Source: RBG-16-66-20 sp036560705 (GTDB lineage: Bacteria; Pseudomonadota; Gammaproteobacteria; Burkholderiales; SG8-39). From it: a stretch of DNA of 64,000 nt. Both the position numbers and the translations under genes were made by a program. The notes under the pieces are model-generated. The model did not search any database. It saw nothing but the letters and a program-made list of their open reading frames with translations, and had not been told where the DNA came from. Location: the NCBI GenBank assembly GCA_036560705.1, contig DATBQR010000054.1, positions 1 through 64,000 on the forward strand. The letters are read 5' to 3'. Below, piece by piece: positions 17,840 through 28,516 of this stretch; position 1 is the first letter of the stretch, and the number at the start of each line of letters is the position of its first letter.

Positions 17840-18535
17840 GTGCCGATGCGCCACGGCGAACGGCACCGCAGCGACCGCATCGGCTGGCTGCGCGCGGCAG
17901 TGCTGGGGGCGAACGACGGCATCGTCTCCACCGCCAGCCTGGTCCTCGGCGTCGCCGCCGCGAGCGCGACGCAGGGTGAAATCCTGATTGCCGGCGTCGC
18001 CGGCCTCGTCGCGGGCGCCATGTCGATGGCCGCCGGCGAATATGTCTCCGTCCACTCGCAGGCCGACACCGAACGGGCCGACCTCGAGCGCGAGCGCGGG
18101 GAACTCAAGGCCGACGACCCGGGCGAACGCCGGGAGCTGGCGGCGATCTATGTTGCCCGCGGCCTCGATGCCGAGCTGGCGAAAAAAGTCGCCGACCAGC
18201 TGATGGCGCACGACGCCCTCGGCGCGCACGCGCGCGACGAACTGGGCATCACGCCGAGAGCCGCCGCGCGCCCGATCCAGGCGGCGCTCGCCTCGGCCTG
18301 CAGCTTCGCCGTCGGCGCGGCGCTGCCCCTTTCGGTGGCGGCCATCGCGCCAAAGGCGATCCTGCTCCCGGCCGTCTCCGCGACTTCCCTGGTGTTTCTC
18401 GCGCTGCTGGGCGCCCTCGCCGCCCGCGCGGGCGGCGCGAACACGCTCGTGGGCGCGTGGCGCGTCACCTTCTGGGGCGCGCTCGCCATGGCGGTGACCG
18501 CCGGCATCGGCGCCTTGTTCGGCACCGTCGCGTGA
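17840..18535 (+). CDS. VIT family (VIT1/CCC1) protein
   Basis: A 231-residue protein from the GTG at 17840 (an ATG at 17846 is also possible). It has five likely membrane helices and the VIT1/CCC1 signature LRAAVLGANDGIVSTASLVLGVAAA, then AGAMSMAAGEYVSVHSQ and an acidic/charged metal-binding cytoplasmic segment rich in Glu (about 78-125). Family members move Fe2+ or Mn2+ out of the cytosol. It probably shares a transcript with the MFS gene before it. Confidence 0.9.
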   Translation: MPMRHGERHRSDRIGWLRAAVLGANDGIVSTASLVLGVAAASATQGEILIAGVAGLVAGAMSMAAGEYVSVHSQADTERADLERERGELKADDPGERRELAAIYVARGLDAELAKKVADQLMAHDALGAHARDELGITPRAAARPIQAALASACSFAVGAALPLSVAAIAPKAILLPAVSATSLVFLALLGALAARAGGANTLVGAWRVTFWGALAMAVTAGIGALFGTVA

Positions 18536-18579
18536 TCTAGAGTACGGCGGTCCGGCAGCAAAACATCTCGAGGTGCCGC

Positions 18580-19368
18580 ATGAAGATCCGGCTCAACGCA
18601 ATCATCGCCATTTGCTTCTCGGCGTCCCTGCCGCAGGCCGTTGCGCAGACCGTCCAGAGCGTCGTCGACATCCCTACGCGGCCGGACATCACCCAGCGCC
18701 TGCTCGTGCTCACGCCGCCGGCGGCGAAGGCGGCGGTCGTCATGTTTGCCGGCGGCAATGGCGCCGTGCAGATATCCCCCAACGGTTCGATCAAGCGGGA
18801 CGGCAATTTTCTCGTGCGCACGCGCCAGCTTTTCGCCGACCAGGGCCTCGTGGTGGCGATCCTCGACGTGCCTTCCGACCGGCAACGCGCTCCCTATCTC
18901 GCGGGATTCCGCCAGACTCCCGAGCATGCGGCGGACGTCAAGGCCGTCATCGCCTGGCTGCGCGGCAAGACGAAGCTGCCGGTGTGGCTGATCGGCACCA
19001 GCCGCGGCACGCAGTCCGTCGGCTACGTCGCCACCGAGCTTGCCGGCGACGGCGGGCCCGACGGCATCGTCCTGACCTCCACCATCCTGCTCGATCCGCG
19101 AGGCCGCCCCGTCCCGGCCATGCCGCTGGAAAAAATAAGAATTCCGGTCCTCGTCGTGCATCACGAGCAGGATGAATGCAGGGTCACCCCGTTCGGGGAA
19201 GTACAGACGCTCATGGCGAAGCTGGGAAACTCGCCGAGAAAGGAACTGCTCACGTTCAAGGGCGGGCAGAGCACCGGCGATCTCTGCGAGGCCTTCGCGT
19301 ACCACGGCTACAACGGCGTCGAAGCGGAGGTCGTCCAGAAGATTGCGGCATGGGTTATCGCGAAGTAG
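18580..19368 (+). CDS. exported alpha/beta-hydrolase-like protein
   Basis: A 262-residue protein with a Sec signal peptide cleaved after about AVAQ (residue 23). The core has a nucleophile elbow GTSRGT (about 144-149), VVMFAGGNGAV as an oxyanion-type strand, and a late Asp/His pair (HHEQDE and YHGYNG). This is the dienelactone-hydrolase-like alpha/beta fold; the substrate cannot be told. It has its own GAGG Shine-Dalgarno and stands alone between the VIT gene and a small Cys-rich gene. Confidence 0.75.
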   Translation: MKIRLNAIIAICFSASLPQAVAQTVQSVVDIPTRPDITQRLLVLTPPAAKAAVVMFAGGNGAVQISPNGSIKRDGNFLVRTRQLFADQGLVVAILDVPSDRQRAPYLAGFRQTPEHAADVKAVIAWLRGKTKLPVWLIGTSRGTQSVGYVATELAGDGGPDGIVLTSTILLDPRGRPVPAMPLEKIRIPVLVVHHEQDECRVTPFGEVQTLMAKLGNSPRKELLTFKGGQSTGDLCEAFAYHGYNGVEAEVVQKIAAWVIAK

Positions 19369-19445
19369 CGATGTGCGCGCGCAGACGCGGGCAGATCCAG
19401 ACAGTGGCGTAACCTAGGGGCCTCGCAACGCCACGGGAGCATCGC

Positions 19446-19586
19446 ATGACCCTCTGCCCGATCGCCATCGCCGCCGGCTGCAAGAAGTGCCCCGCGTTCA
19501 AGGTCTGTCCACTGAAGAGCGTGATCGGCGACTACAAGCCCGAACAAACGCCGCCGACTTCTGGCAGCGCCGAAAAGAAGCCCTAG
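19446..19586 (+). CDS. small four-cysteine protein
   Basis: A 46-residue ORF with a good GGGAG before the ATG. Four cysteines lie at 4, 12, 15 and 21 in CP-x6-C-x2-CP-x5-C, then LKSVIGDYKPE and a polar tail. The compact Cys spacing suggests binding of a metal ion or small iron-sulfur centre, or disulfides; function is unknown. It is too short for most gene callers, but start signal, codon use and the conserved-looking GDYKPE tail support a real gene. Confidence 0.6.
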   Translation: MTLCPIAIAAGCKKCPAFKVCPLKSVIGDYKPEQTPPTSGSAEKKP

Positions 19587-19664
19587 CCTCCGCTTTTCCG
19601 ACCGTCCACCAATTTGTCAGTGGCAATCATCGCTGAGGATTGCGGCCAAGGATTTGATCCACCA

Positions 19665-20204
19665 GTGAACGAGGAAGAATCTCTTCTTGCGGCGATATCT
19701 GAGGACATCAGGCTGCACGCCTACGATTCCGCGTGGCCGGACGAATTCACCGCCGAGCGCGAGCGTCTCATCGCTTTGCTGCCCGGCTCATTCGTCGAAG
19801 TCGAGCACATCGGTAGCACCGCCGTTCCCGGCCTATCAGCCAAGCCTATCATCGACATCCTCGCCGGAGTCAGGACCCTGGCGCGGGCCGAGTCCCTCTC
19901 GGAACGAATCTGCACTTGCGGCGGCTACACGACGTCAGCTGAGTTCAACGCCACGCTGAACGGGCGTCTGTGGTTCATGCGCTGGGCCAATGGCCACCGC
20001 ACACATCATCTCCATGTCGTTGTTCATGGCGGCGAGGTCTGGCGTGAACGCGTGAACTTCCGTGAAGCCCTGCGCTTACGGCCGGAACTCGCTGCCCGGT
20101 ATGTCGCGCTAAAGTTTGAGCTGGCCCAAAGGCACGGTACCGACAGGGAGGCGTACACCAATGCAAAGGCCGAATTTGTGCGCTCCGTGCTCGAAAGCGC
20201 CTAA
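19665..20204 (+). CDS. GrpB family protein
   Basis: About 179 residues from the GTG at 19665; a TTG at 19614 would add 17 residues that look non-conserved. The GrpB signature VEHIGSTAVPGLSAKPIIDI is intact, followed by a MRWANGHRTHHLHVV histidine cluster. GrpB proteins belong to the nucleotidyltransferase superfamily and their role is not established. The codon use (TCT, AAG, TTG) is a little less GC-biased than in neighbours. Confidence 0.85.
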   Translation: MNEEESLLAAISEDIRLHAYDSAWPDEFTAERERLIALLPGSFVEVEHIGSTAVPGLSAKPIIDILAGVRTLARAESLSERICTCGGYTTSAEFNATLNGRLWFMRWANGHRTHHLHVVVHGGEVWRERVNFREALRLRPELAARYVALKFELAQRHGTDREAYTNAKAEFVRSVLESA

Positions 20205-20225
20205 CCTTTCCCTCGCAAACGTTAG

Positions 20226-20453
20226 ATGTCATTCGGGGACACCATGGAGCCGATACTCCAGTCGACGATCACCTGTCCGGAGTGCGGTGCCACTGCACAG
20301 GAAACAATGCCGACCGATGCGTGCATGTTTTTCTACGAGTGCAAAGGTTGCCACAAGCGGCTACGACCCTTGCCGGGGGACTGCTGCGTCTTCTGTTCTT
20401 ACGGGAGCGTGAAGTGCCCGCCCGTTCAACTGCAAAAAGGTCGCTGTGCGTAA
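20226..20453 (+). CDS. GDCCVFCSYG-type small Cys-rich protein
   Basis: A 75-residue protein with two CxxC knuckles (TCPECG and ECKGCH) followed by the hallmark GDCCVFCSYGSVKCPP. This small zinc-ribbon-like family is widespread and often near metal-resistance genes; its function is not known. ATG at 20226 or 20244 could be the start (MSFGDTMEPI or MEPILQ). Together with the 46-residue Cys protein upstream this makes two Cys-rich small genes within 1 kb. Confidence 0.8.
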   Translation: MSFGDTMEPILQSTITCPECGATAQETMPTDACMFFYECKGCHKRLRPLPGDCCVFCSYGSVKCPPVQLQKGRCA

Positions 20454-20493
20454 CGAAGAACCAAATATCGTCCGTTAGAACTCTGGTGGAATC

Positions 20494-21084
20494 GTGGCGC
20501 GGATTCTGATCGCTTTGCTGCTCGGACTGGCGGGAATCACCGCGCAGGCCCAGCAAACACAGCCCGCCAACGGGCTGTTCCTGATCGCGAAGCCTTCGCT
20601 GATCGATCCGAATTTCCAGAAGACGGTGGTCCTTGTCACGCAGACCGAGGACGCGAGCACGGTGGGGGTGGTCATCAACCGGCCGAGCGCGCTGAAGCTG
20701 TCGGAGATCCTGTCGCCCGAGATACCGACGCAGAACTACAAGCAGCCGGTGTTTGTCGGCGGGCCGGTGCTGCAGCAGATCATCATCGCGGTGTACCGGT
20801 CGGACGCGGTTCCGGCGGCGCCGGCGTTCCACGTGCTCAAGGATGTCTACCTGACGATGCACCCGGACAACCTGCAGAAGCTGCTTGCCGATCCGAAGGC
20901 GCGCTACCGCCTGTATGCGGGATTTTCCGGCTGGGCGCCGCGCCAGCTCGAGAGCGAATTCATGCGCGACGGCTGGTACGTCCTGCCCGCCGACGACGCG
21001 ACGCTGTTCCGCGACAGCACTGAAGGATTGTGGGAAGAGCTGGTGGAGCGAGCGATGCGGCGCGACCCCAAAGGCCGCAGTTGA
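20494..21084 (+). CDS. YqgE/AlgH family protein with signal peptide (copy 1)
   Basis: A 196-residue protein starting at a GTG. It has the YqgE/AlgH core: NGLFLIAKPSLIDPNFQKTVVLV, GVVINRPS, VFVGGPV and YAGFSGWAPRQLESE. Family members elsewhere are cytoplasmic and of unclear role. Here residues 1-20 form a Sec-like signal peptide ending in AQAQ, so this copy is probably exported. A second, divergent copy follows 20 bases downstream, making a tandem pair. Confidence 0.85.
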   Translation: MARILIALLLGLAGITAQAQQTQPANGLFLIAKPSLIDPNFQKTVVLVTQTEDASTVGVVINRPSALKLSEILSPEIPTQNYKQPVFVGGPVLQQIIIAVYRSDAVPAAPAFHVLKDVYLTMHPDNLQKLLADPKARYRLYAGFSGWAPRQLESEFMRDGWYVLPADDATLFRDSTEGLWEELVERAMRRDPKGRS

Positions 21085-21760
21085 CGCGCTACAATAATTG
21101 CAAGATGGCTCGCGTCGCGCGACTGCTGGTCGCTCTCGTTCCCCTTCTGGTCCTGCTGATATCGGCGCCCTGGCCGGCCACGGCCCTGGCGCAGGACGAA
21201 GACGCGGTGCTGCTGGTGGCGAGCCCGGGGCTGCAGGACCTCGATTACCGGCAGACCGTGGTGCTCGCGGCGCCCGGACCCAGCGGCGGCCACATCGGCG
21301 TCATCCTCAACCGCCCGACGCGCCGTTCGCTCGCCAGCCTGTTCCCCGAGCACGAACCCTCCAAGAAGGTGATCGACCCGGTGTACTACGGCGGGCCGAT
21401 CTCGCGCGGCGCGCTGGTGGCGGTGGTGAAGGCCGACGCCGCGCCGGGCGCCGGCACGGTTCAGCTGATGAAGAATCTCTACATGGCGTTCCGCGTCAAC
21501 ACCATCGACCTGGTGATCGAAACCCATCCGAACGACGCTCGCTACTACGTCGGCTACGTGGGCTGGCTGCCGGGCGAGCTGCAGGACGAGATCGAGCGCG
21601 GCATCTGGACGGTGCTGAACGCCGACGCCGACGTCGTCTTCCGCAAGGACATGGACAGCCTGTGGGAAGAGATGCTGCAGCGGACGAAGAGCATCCGGGC
21701 GGAAATGGGTCCCCGCACCCCGATAGATTCATTCGGGGCCAGGTTCCACGGGGGCGACAA

Positions 21761-24358
<2,598 letters not shown>

Positions 24359-24391
24359 AGGGCTGTTCCCAATAGTCTTTTACCCCGCGGC

Positions 24392-24419
24392 AGATGGGGG
24401 CATTTTGACCTGAATCAAG
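24392..24419 (-). promoter_or_regulatory. heat-shock (sigma-32) promoter of clpB
   Basis: On the minus strand CTTGATT (24419-24413), a 13-base spacer and CCCCATCT (24399-24392) match the sigma-32 consensus CTTGAAA / CCCCATNT closely, about 34 bases before the clpB ATG. Confidence 0.85.
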
Positions 24420-24459
24420 CGCGTATAGTCGCGTAAGGCGCGCCCTTCGGAGGAGACCA

Positions 24460-25740
24460 ATGGCGATGCGACCCGACACCCGACCGAGACAGCACCGCAG
24501 TCCCGCAGCCCGCTACCCGGGCGTGCGGGCCGCCACCGAACGGCTCATCCAGGGCTTGAGCGCTGAGGACTGCGCGATCCAGTCCATGCCGGACGCGAGC
24601 CCCGTCAAGTGGCACCTCGCGCACACGACCTGGTTTTTCGAGACTTTCGTGCTTGAGCCGAATCTGCGGGGTTACCGTGCCTTCGACCCGGCCTACCGCG
24701 TGCTGTTCAATTCCTACTACAACGCGGTCGGCGACAGGCACCCGCGCCCCGAACGCGGCATGCTGTCGCGCCCGTCCCTCGTCGACGTGCTCGCCTACCG
24801 CCGCCACGTCGACGAGGCGATGCACGAGCTGCTGGCCGGGGCACCGCTGCCTGCGCCGCTGTCGGCCCTGGTCGACCTGGGCACGCACCATGAGCAGCAG
24901 CATCAGGAGCTGGTCCTGACGGATCTCAAGCACCTGCTGTCGCGCAGTCCGCTGAAGCCGGCCTACCAGAGACCCTGGCCGCTGACGCAGGTCCGCGCGC
25001 GGGTGCGCGGCTGGATCGACTACGCCGGCGGCCCCCACGACGTCGGCTACGACGGCAAAGGATTCTTCTTCGACAACGAAACCCCGCGCCACCGGACCTG
25101 GGCCGCACCCTTCCGGATCGCGACGCATCCCGTCACGCACGGCGATTTCATCGAATTCGTCGAGGACGGCGGCTACCGGCGGCCGGAACTCTGGCTTTCC
25201 GCCGGGTGGGATACCGTCAACGCGCAGGGCTGGCAGGCGCCGGGCTACTGGGAACGCCGCGACGGCGGCTGGCATACCTTCACGCTGCACGGCATGGCGC
25301 CGGTGGATCCGCACACGCCGGTCTGCCATGTCAGCTTCTACGAGGCCGAGGCATTCGCGCGCTGGGCGGGCGAACGGTTGCCCACCGAGTCCGAGTGGGA
25401 AATCGCCGCGCGCCACGCGCCGGTCGAGGGCAATTTCGTCGAAAGCGGCGCGCTGCATCCTCTCGCGTTGCGCGAATCCTCGGTGGACGGCACGCCGGCG
25501 CAGATCTTCGGCGACGTCTGGGAGTGGACGCGCAGCGACTACGGCCCCTACCCCGGGTTTCGCGCCGCCGAGGGCGCGGTCGGCGAATACAACGGCAAGT
25601 TCATGTCGGGGCAATACGTGCTGCGCGGCGGTTCCTGCGCCACGCCCGCCGACCACGTGCGCGCGAGCTACCGCAACTTCTTCCCGCCGGACGCACGCTG
25701 GCAATTCAGCGGTTTGCGCCTCGCGCGGGATTCGAGCTGA
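24460..25740 (+). CDS. egtB: ergothioneine biosynthesis sulfoxide synthase EgtB
   Basis: A 426-residue enzyme with an N-terminal DinB-like domain and a C-terminal formylglycine-generating-enzyme-like domain. The iron-binding histidines are visible: WHLAH (His55) and HHEQQHQE (His144, His148, HX3HXE). The C-terminal part has HPVTHGDFIEFVEDGGY, WEWTRSDYGPYPGF and VLRGGSCATP. EgtB joins hercynine to a cysteine-derived thiol with oxygen. CGGAGGAG precedes the ATG. The hercynine-forming EgtD, commonly adjacent, is missing here, and a second EgtB-like enzyme (SenA-like) is encoded at 61662-62729. Confidence 0.92.
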   Translation: MAMRPDTRPRQHRSPAARYPGVRAATERLIQGLSAEDCAIQSMPDASPVKWHLAHTTWFFETFVLEPNLRGYRAFDPAYRVLFNSYYNAVGDRHPRPERGMLSRPSLVDVLAYRRHVDEAMHELLAGAPLPAPLSALVDLGTHHEQQHQELVLTDLKHLLSRSPLKPAYQRPWPLTQVRARVRGWIDYAGGPHDVGYDGKGFFFDNETPRHRTWAAPFRIATHPVTHGDFIEFVEDGGYRRPELWLSAGWDTVNAQGWQAPGYWERRDGGWHTFTLHGMAPVDPHTPVCHVSFYEAEAFARWAGERLPTESEWEIAARHAPVEGNFVESGALHPLALRESSVDGTPAQIFGDVWEWTRSDYGPYPGFRAAEGAVGEYNGKFMSGQYVLRGGSCATPADHVRASYRNFFPPDARWQFSGLRLARDSS

Positions 25741-25753
25741 GCACCGGCTGAAC

Positions 25754-26143
25754 CTACGCGGTCGCGCGGACGAGGTGCAGCGCGCCCATCAGCGCTGCGA
25801 TCGACAGCACCACCGAGGCGACCATGTAAGCGGCGGCTGGCCCCCAATCGCCGCGCTCCATCAGCACGTAGGCGTCCAGCGAAAACGTCGAGAAGGTAGT
25901 AAACCCTCCGCAAATGCCGACCGTGAGAAACACTCGCGCCGCCTGGGGCAGATTCAGCTTGAGGGCGAACATTTCCACGAAAACGCCGATCAGGAAGGAT
26001 CCGGCGATGTTGATGATCAGGGTTCCCCAGGGAAACGCGAGGCCGAAGAGCTTCGTCGCGCCGATGCCGGCCAGGTAGCGCGCCACGGAGCCGAGGGCGC
26101 CGCCGGCGGCGACGGCAAGGATGAGTTGAAGGTTCATCATCAT
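25754..26143 (-). CDS. crcB: fluoride exporter CrcB/Fluc
   Basis: A 129-residue, four-helix protein with the Fluc signature: GGALGSVARYLAG, the NIAGSFLIG motif and GGFTTFSTFS. It forms a dual-topology dimer that passes fluoride out of the cell. The start (ATG ATG ATG AAC) overlaps the moaE stop, so it is the last gene of the moe/moa run. No fluoride riboswitch could sit here because there is no leader. Confidence 0.95.
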   Translation of the reverse strand: MMMNLQLILAVAAGGALGSVARYLAGIGATKLFGLAFPWGTLIINIAGSFLIGVFVEMFALKLNLPQAARVFLTVGICGGFTTFSTFSLDAYVLMERGDWGPAAAYMVASVVLSIAALMGALHLVRATA

Positions 26144-26565
26144 TTCCAGCGCTCCGCCGCCTGGTCGTCCGTCGTCTTCGCTTCCACCCAGCGCGCACCG
26201 TCCGGCGTCTGTTCCTTCTTCCAGAACGGCGCCTGCGTCTTCAGGTAGTCCATGATGAATTCGCAGGCGGCGAAGGCGTCGCCGCGATGGCCGCTCGCCA
26301 CCGCCACCATGACGATCTGGTCGTTGGGCTTGAGCGCGCCGTAGCGGTGGATCACCGTGCAGTCGATCACCTGCCAGCGCGATTTCGCCTCGTCGACGAT
26401 CTTCCCGATCGCCCGTTCGGTCATGCCGGGGTAGTGCTCGAGTGTCATGGCGACGTCGCGCACCAGGCCGCTGAAAGTGGCGACGGCGCCGATTTTGGGA
26501 TTTGCGGAAATGGCTTTCACTTCCGCACCCAGATCGAAATCCTCCTGCTGCACCGAGATCTTCAT
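26140..26565 (-). CDS. moaE: molybdopterin synthase catalytic subunit MoaE
   Basis: A 141-residue MoaE: GAVATFSGLVRD, LEHYPGMTERAIGKI, VIHRYGALKPND, HRGDAFAACEFIMDYLKTQAPFWKKE. It transfers sulfur from thiocarboxylated MoaD to precursor Z (cPMP) to form molybdopterin. The conserved lysines of the KTQAPFWKKE segment are intact. The start overlaps the moaD stop by four bases. Confidence 0.97.
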   Translation of the reverse strand: MKISVQQEDFDLGAEVKAISANPKIGAVATFSGLVRDVAMTLEHYPGMTERAIGKIVDEAKSRWQVIDCTVIHRYGALKPNDQIVMVAVASGHRGDAFAACEFIMDYLKTQAPFWKKEQTPDGARWVEAKTTDDQAAERWK

Positions 26566-26819
26566 CCGCCGGTCACCGGGGGAAAAAACGCCACTTCGTC
26601 GCCTGCCTTCACCGCGGCCGTGGGCTGGACCATGTCCTGATTGACGGCCACTCTGAGGAGAATTTTTTCCGAAAAAGAACTTTCAAAAACGCCGCCCCGG
26701 CCTCTCAGGTGGCTGCGCAGCGCAGCGACCGTAGCCACGCCCGCCGGCAGGTCGAGCTCCTCGGCATCCCGGCCCAGTTTTTCGCGCAGGCTCGCAAAGA
26801 AGAGAACTTTCACTTTCAA
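26562..26819 (-). CDS. moaD: molybdopterin synthase sulfur carrier MoaD
   Basis: An 85-residue ubiquitin-like protein ending in the functional Gly-Gly (PPVTGG), which is activated and thiocarboxylated to supply sulfur to MoaE. KVLFFASLREKLG and GDEVAFFPPV are typical. It overlaps both moeA (upstream) and moaE (downstream) by four bases, so the subunits are translationally coupled. Confidence 0.96.
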   Translation of the reverse strand: MKVKVLFFASLREKLGRDAEELDLPAGVATVAALRSHLRGRGGVFESSFSEKILLRVAVNQDMVQPTAAVKAGDEVAFFPPVTGG

Positions 26820-28021
26820 CGGTAGAGCTCCGAATAAGGCAGGAAGCGGACGCGGTCTCCGGTGCGGACCGGCCGGCCGGCCGGATTATCCACCAGCCCG
26901 TCGGCCCAGACCGTCGAGGTCAGCACCGCGGAATCCTGCGTCGGGTACAGGTCCAGGCCGCCCTCGGCGTTCCATTTCACGCGGAGGAATTCGCGCCGCG
27001 GATCGGGCTCGGGCCAGTCGAAATCGGCGCGCGCGTGGACGACGCGCGGCGCGACGTCGGCGACGCCCTGCGTCTTCAGGAGAAAGGGCCGCACGAAAAT
27101 GAGGAACGTGACGAAGCTCGACACGGGATTCCCCGGAAGGCCGATGAAGGACGCGTTCCCCACCCTGCCGAACGCCAGCGGCCTGCCGGGCTTCATCGCG
27201 ATCTTCCACATCAGCAGCGAGCCTTCTGCTTCCACCGCGGGCTTGACGTGATCCTCGTCCCCCACCGACACGCCGCCGGAAGTGACGATGATGTCGTTCT
27301 CGCCCGCGGCGCGGCGCAGCACTTCGCGCGTCGCCTCCAGTTTGTCCGGCACGATGCCATAGTCGCGCACCTCACAGCCGAACGCGGCAGCGAGGCCGTT
27401 CAGCGTGAAGCGGTTCGAGTTGTAGATGCGGCCCGGCGCGAGCGGCTCGCCCGGCATCACCAGCTCGTCGCCGGTGAAAAACAGGCCCAGCCGCACCTTG
27501 CGGTACACCGGCAGCGTCTTGATGCCGACCGACGCCGCCAGCCCCGTGTCTTGCGGCAGCAGGCGCCTGCCGGCGGCCAGCACCTGGCCGCCCTTGCGGA
27601 TGTCGCTGCCGAGGCGACGAATCCATTCGCCGGGCTCGGGCCGCGTCTTTATTTTCACCGCGCCGTCTTCCACTTCGGTGAATTCCTGCATGACGATGGC
27701 GTCGGCGCCGGGCGGCACGGGCGCCCCGGTGAATATGCGCGCCGCCGTGCCCGGCTCCAGCGGCGTGCCCACCGACCCCGCGGGGATACGCTGGGCAATT
27801 CTCAATTTCGCGCTCGAAGCGGAAACATCCGAGCGCCGTATCGCATAGCCGTCCATGGCGCTGTTGTCCATCGGCGGCACGTCCATGGTGGAGGATTGCG
27901 CGCGCGCGAGGACCCGGTTCACCGCCTCGATGGCCGGCACCTGCTCGATCTCCGCGACCGGGCGCGCGCCCGCGAGCAGCGTCTCGAGCGCTTCGTCCAC
28001 CGAGAGCAGCCCCTTGTTCAT
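26816..28021 (-). CDS. moeA: molybdenum insertase MoeA (copy 1)
   Basis: A 401-residue MoeA with MDVPPMDNSAMDGYA, GTAARIFTGAPVPPGADAIVMQE, TGDEL, YNSNRFTLNGL and TSGGVSVGDEDHVKP, then GLPGNPVSSFVTFL. It inserts Mo (or W) into adenylylated molybdopterin. The start overlaps mobB by four bases. A second moeA copy is encoded at 49815-51077; the two differ widely, which may reflect separate metals or partners. Confidence 0.95.
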   Translation of the reverse strand: MNKGLLSVDEALETLLAGARPVAEIEQVPAIEAVNRVLARAQSSTMDVPPMDNSAMDGYAIRRSDVSASSAKLRIAQRIPAGSVGTPLEPGTAARIFTGAPVPPGADAIVMQEFTEVEDGAVKIKTRPEPGEWIRRLGSDIRKGGQVLAAGRRLLPQDTGLAASVGIKTLPVYRKVRLGLFFTGDELVMPGEPLAPGRIYNSNRFTLNGLAAAFGCEVRDYGIVPDKLEATREVLRRAAGENDIIVTSGGVSVGDEDHVKPAVEAEGSLLMWKIAMKPGRPLAFGRVGNASFIGLPGNPVSSFVTFLIFVRPFLLKTQGVADVAPRVVHARADFDWPEPDPRREFLRVKWNAEGGLDLYPTQDSAVLTSTVWADGLVDNPAGRPVRTGDRVRFLPYSELYR

Positions 28022-28512
28022 GCGAGCCCCAGGTGGCCGAGGATGAAATCGGCGATGGCCTGGTGCGCATTCAGGTCGAGTTGCAGCAGCTTCGTCTCCA
28101 CGGGGGCGTCGGTCGCGATGGCGACGATATGCGGATCCTTCGGATGCAGCAAGCCCTCCCCCGTCGCGGCGCGCCAGACCTCGAGCTTCGGAATAGGGGC
28201 GAACTTGAAGCCTTCGACGATCAGCAGGTCGCAGGGGGAGAAATGCCTGATCTGCTCCTCGAAGGCCGGTTCCCGCACGCCGCGCAGTTCGTTCATCAGC
28301 ACCCAGCGCCGCGACGAGGTCACCATCACCTCGCTGGCGCCGGCGTGGCGGTGGCGGTACGAATCCTTGCCCGGCACGTCGACGTCGAAACTGTGATGCG
28401 CGTGCTTGATGAGGGAAACGCGCAGGCCCCGCTTCACGAACAGCGGAATCAGCTTTTCGATGAGCGTCGTCTTGCCGCTGCCGGACCAGCCCGCAAAACC
28501 GAAGGTTTTCAT
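28018..28512 (-). CDS. mobB: molybdopterin-guanine dinucleotide biosynthesis adapter MobB
   Basis: A 164-residue GTP-binding protein from the ATG at 28512 (MKTFGFAGWSGSGKTTL with the Walker A motif). KHAHHSFDVDVPGKDSYRHR and LLIVEGFK (Walker B region) fit MobB. It assists MobA in attaching GMP to molybdopterin. It begins four bases after arsS ends, joining the arsenic genes to the cofactor genes. Confidence 0.93.
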   Translation of the reverse strand: MKTFGFAGWSGSGKTTLIEKLIPLFVKRGLRVSLIKHAHHSFDVDVPGKDSYRHRHAGASEVMVTSSRRWVLMNELRGVREPAFEEQIRHFSPCDLLIVEGFKFAPIPKLEVWRAATGEGLLHPKDPHIVAIATDAPVETKLLQLDLNAHQAIADFILGHLGLA

Positions 28513-28516
28513 TTTT

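Noticed and set aside
25741..25753. Fluoride riboswitch for crcB
   Set aside because: crcB overlaps moaE at its 5' end, leaving no leader.
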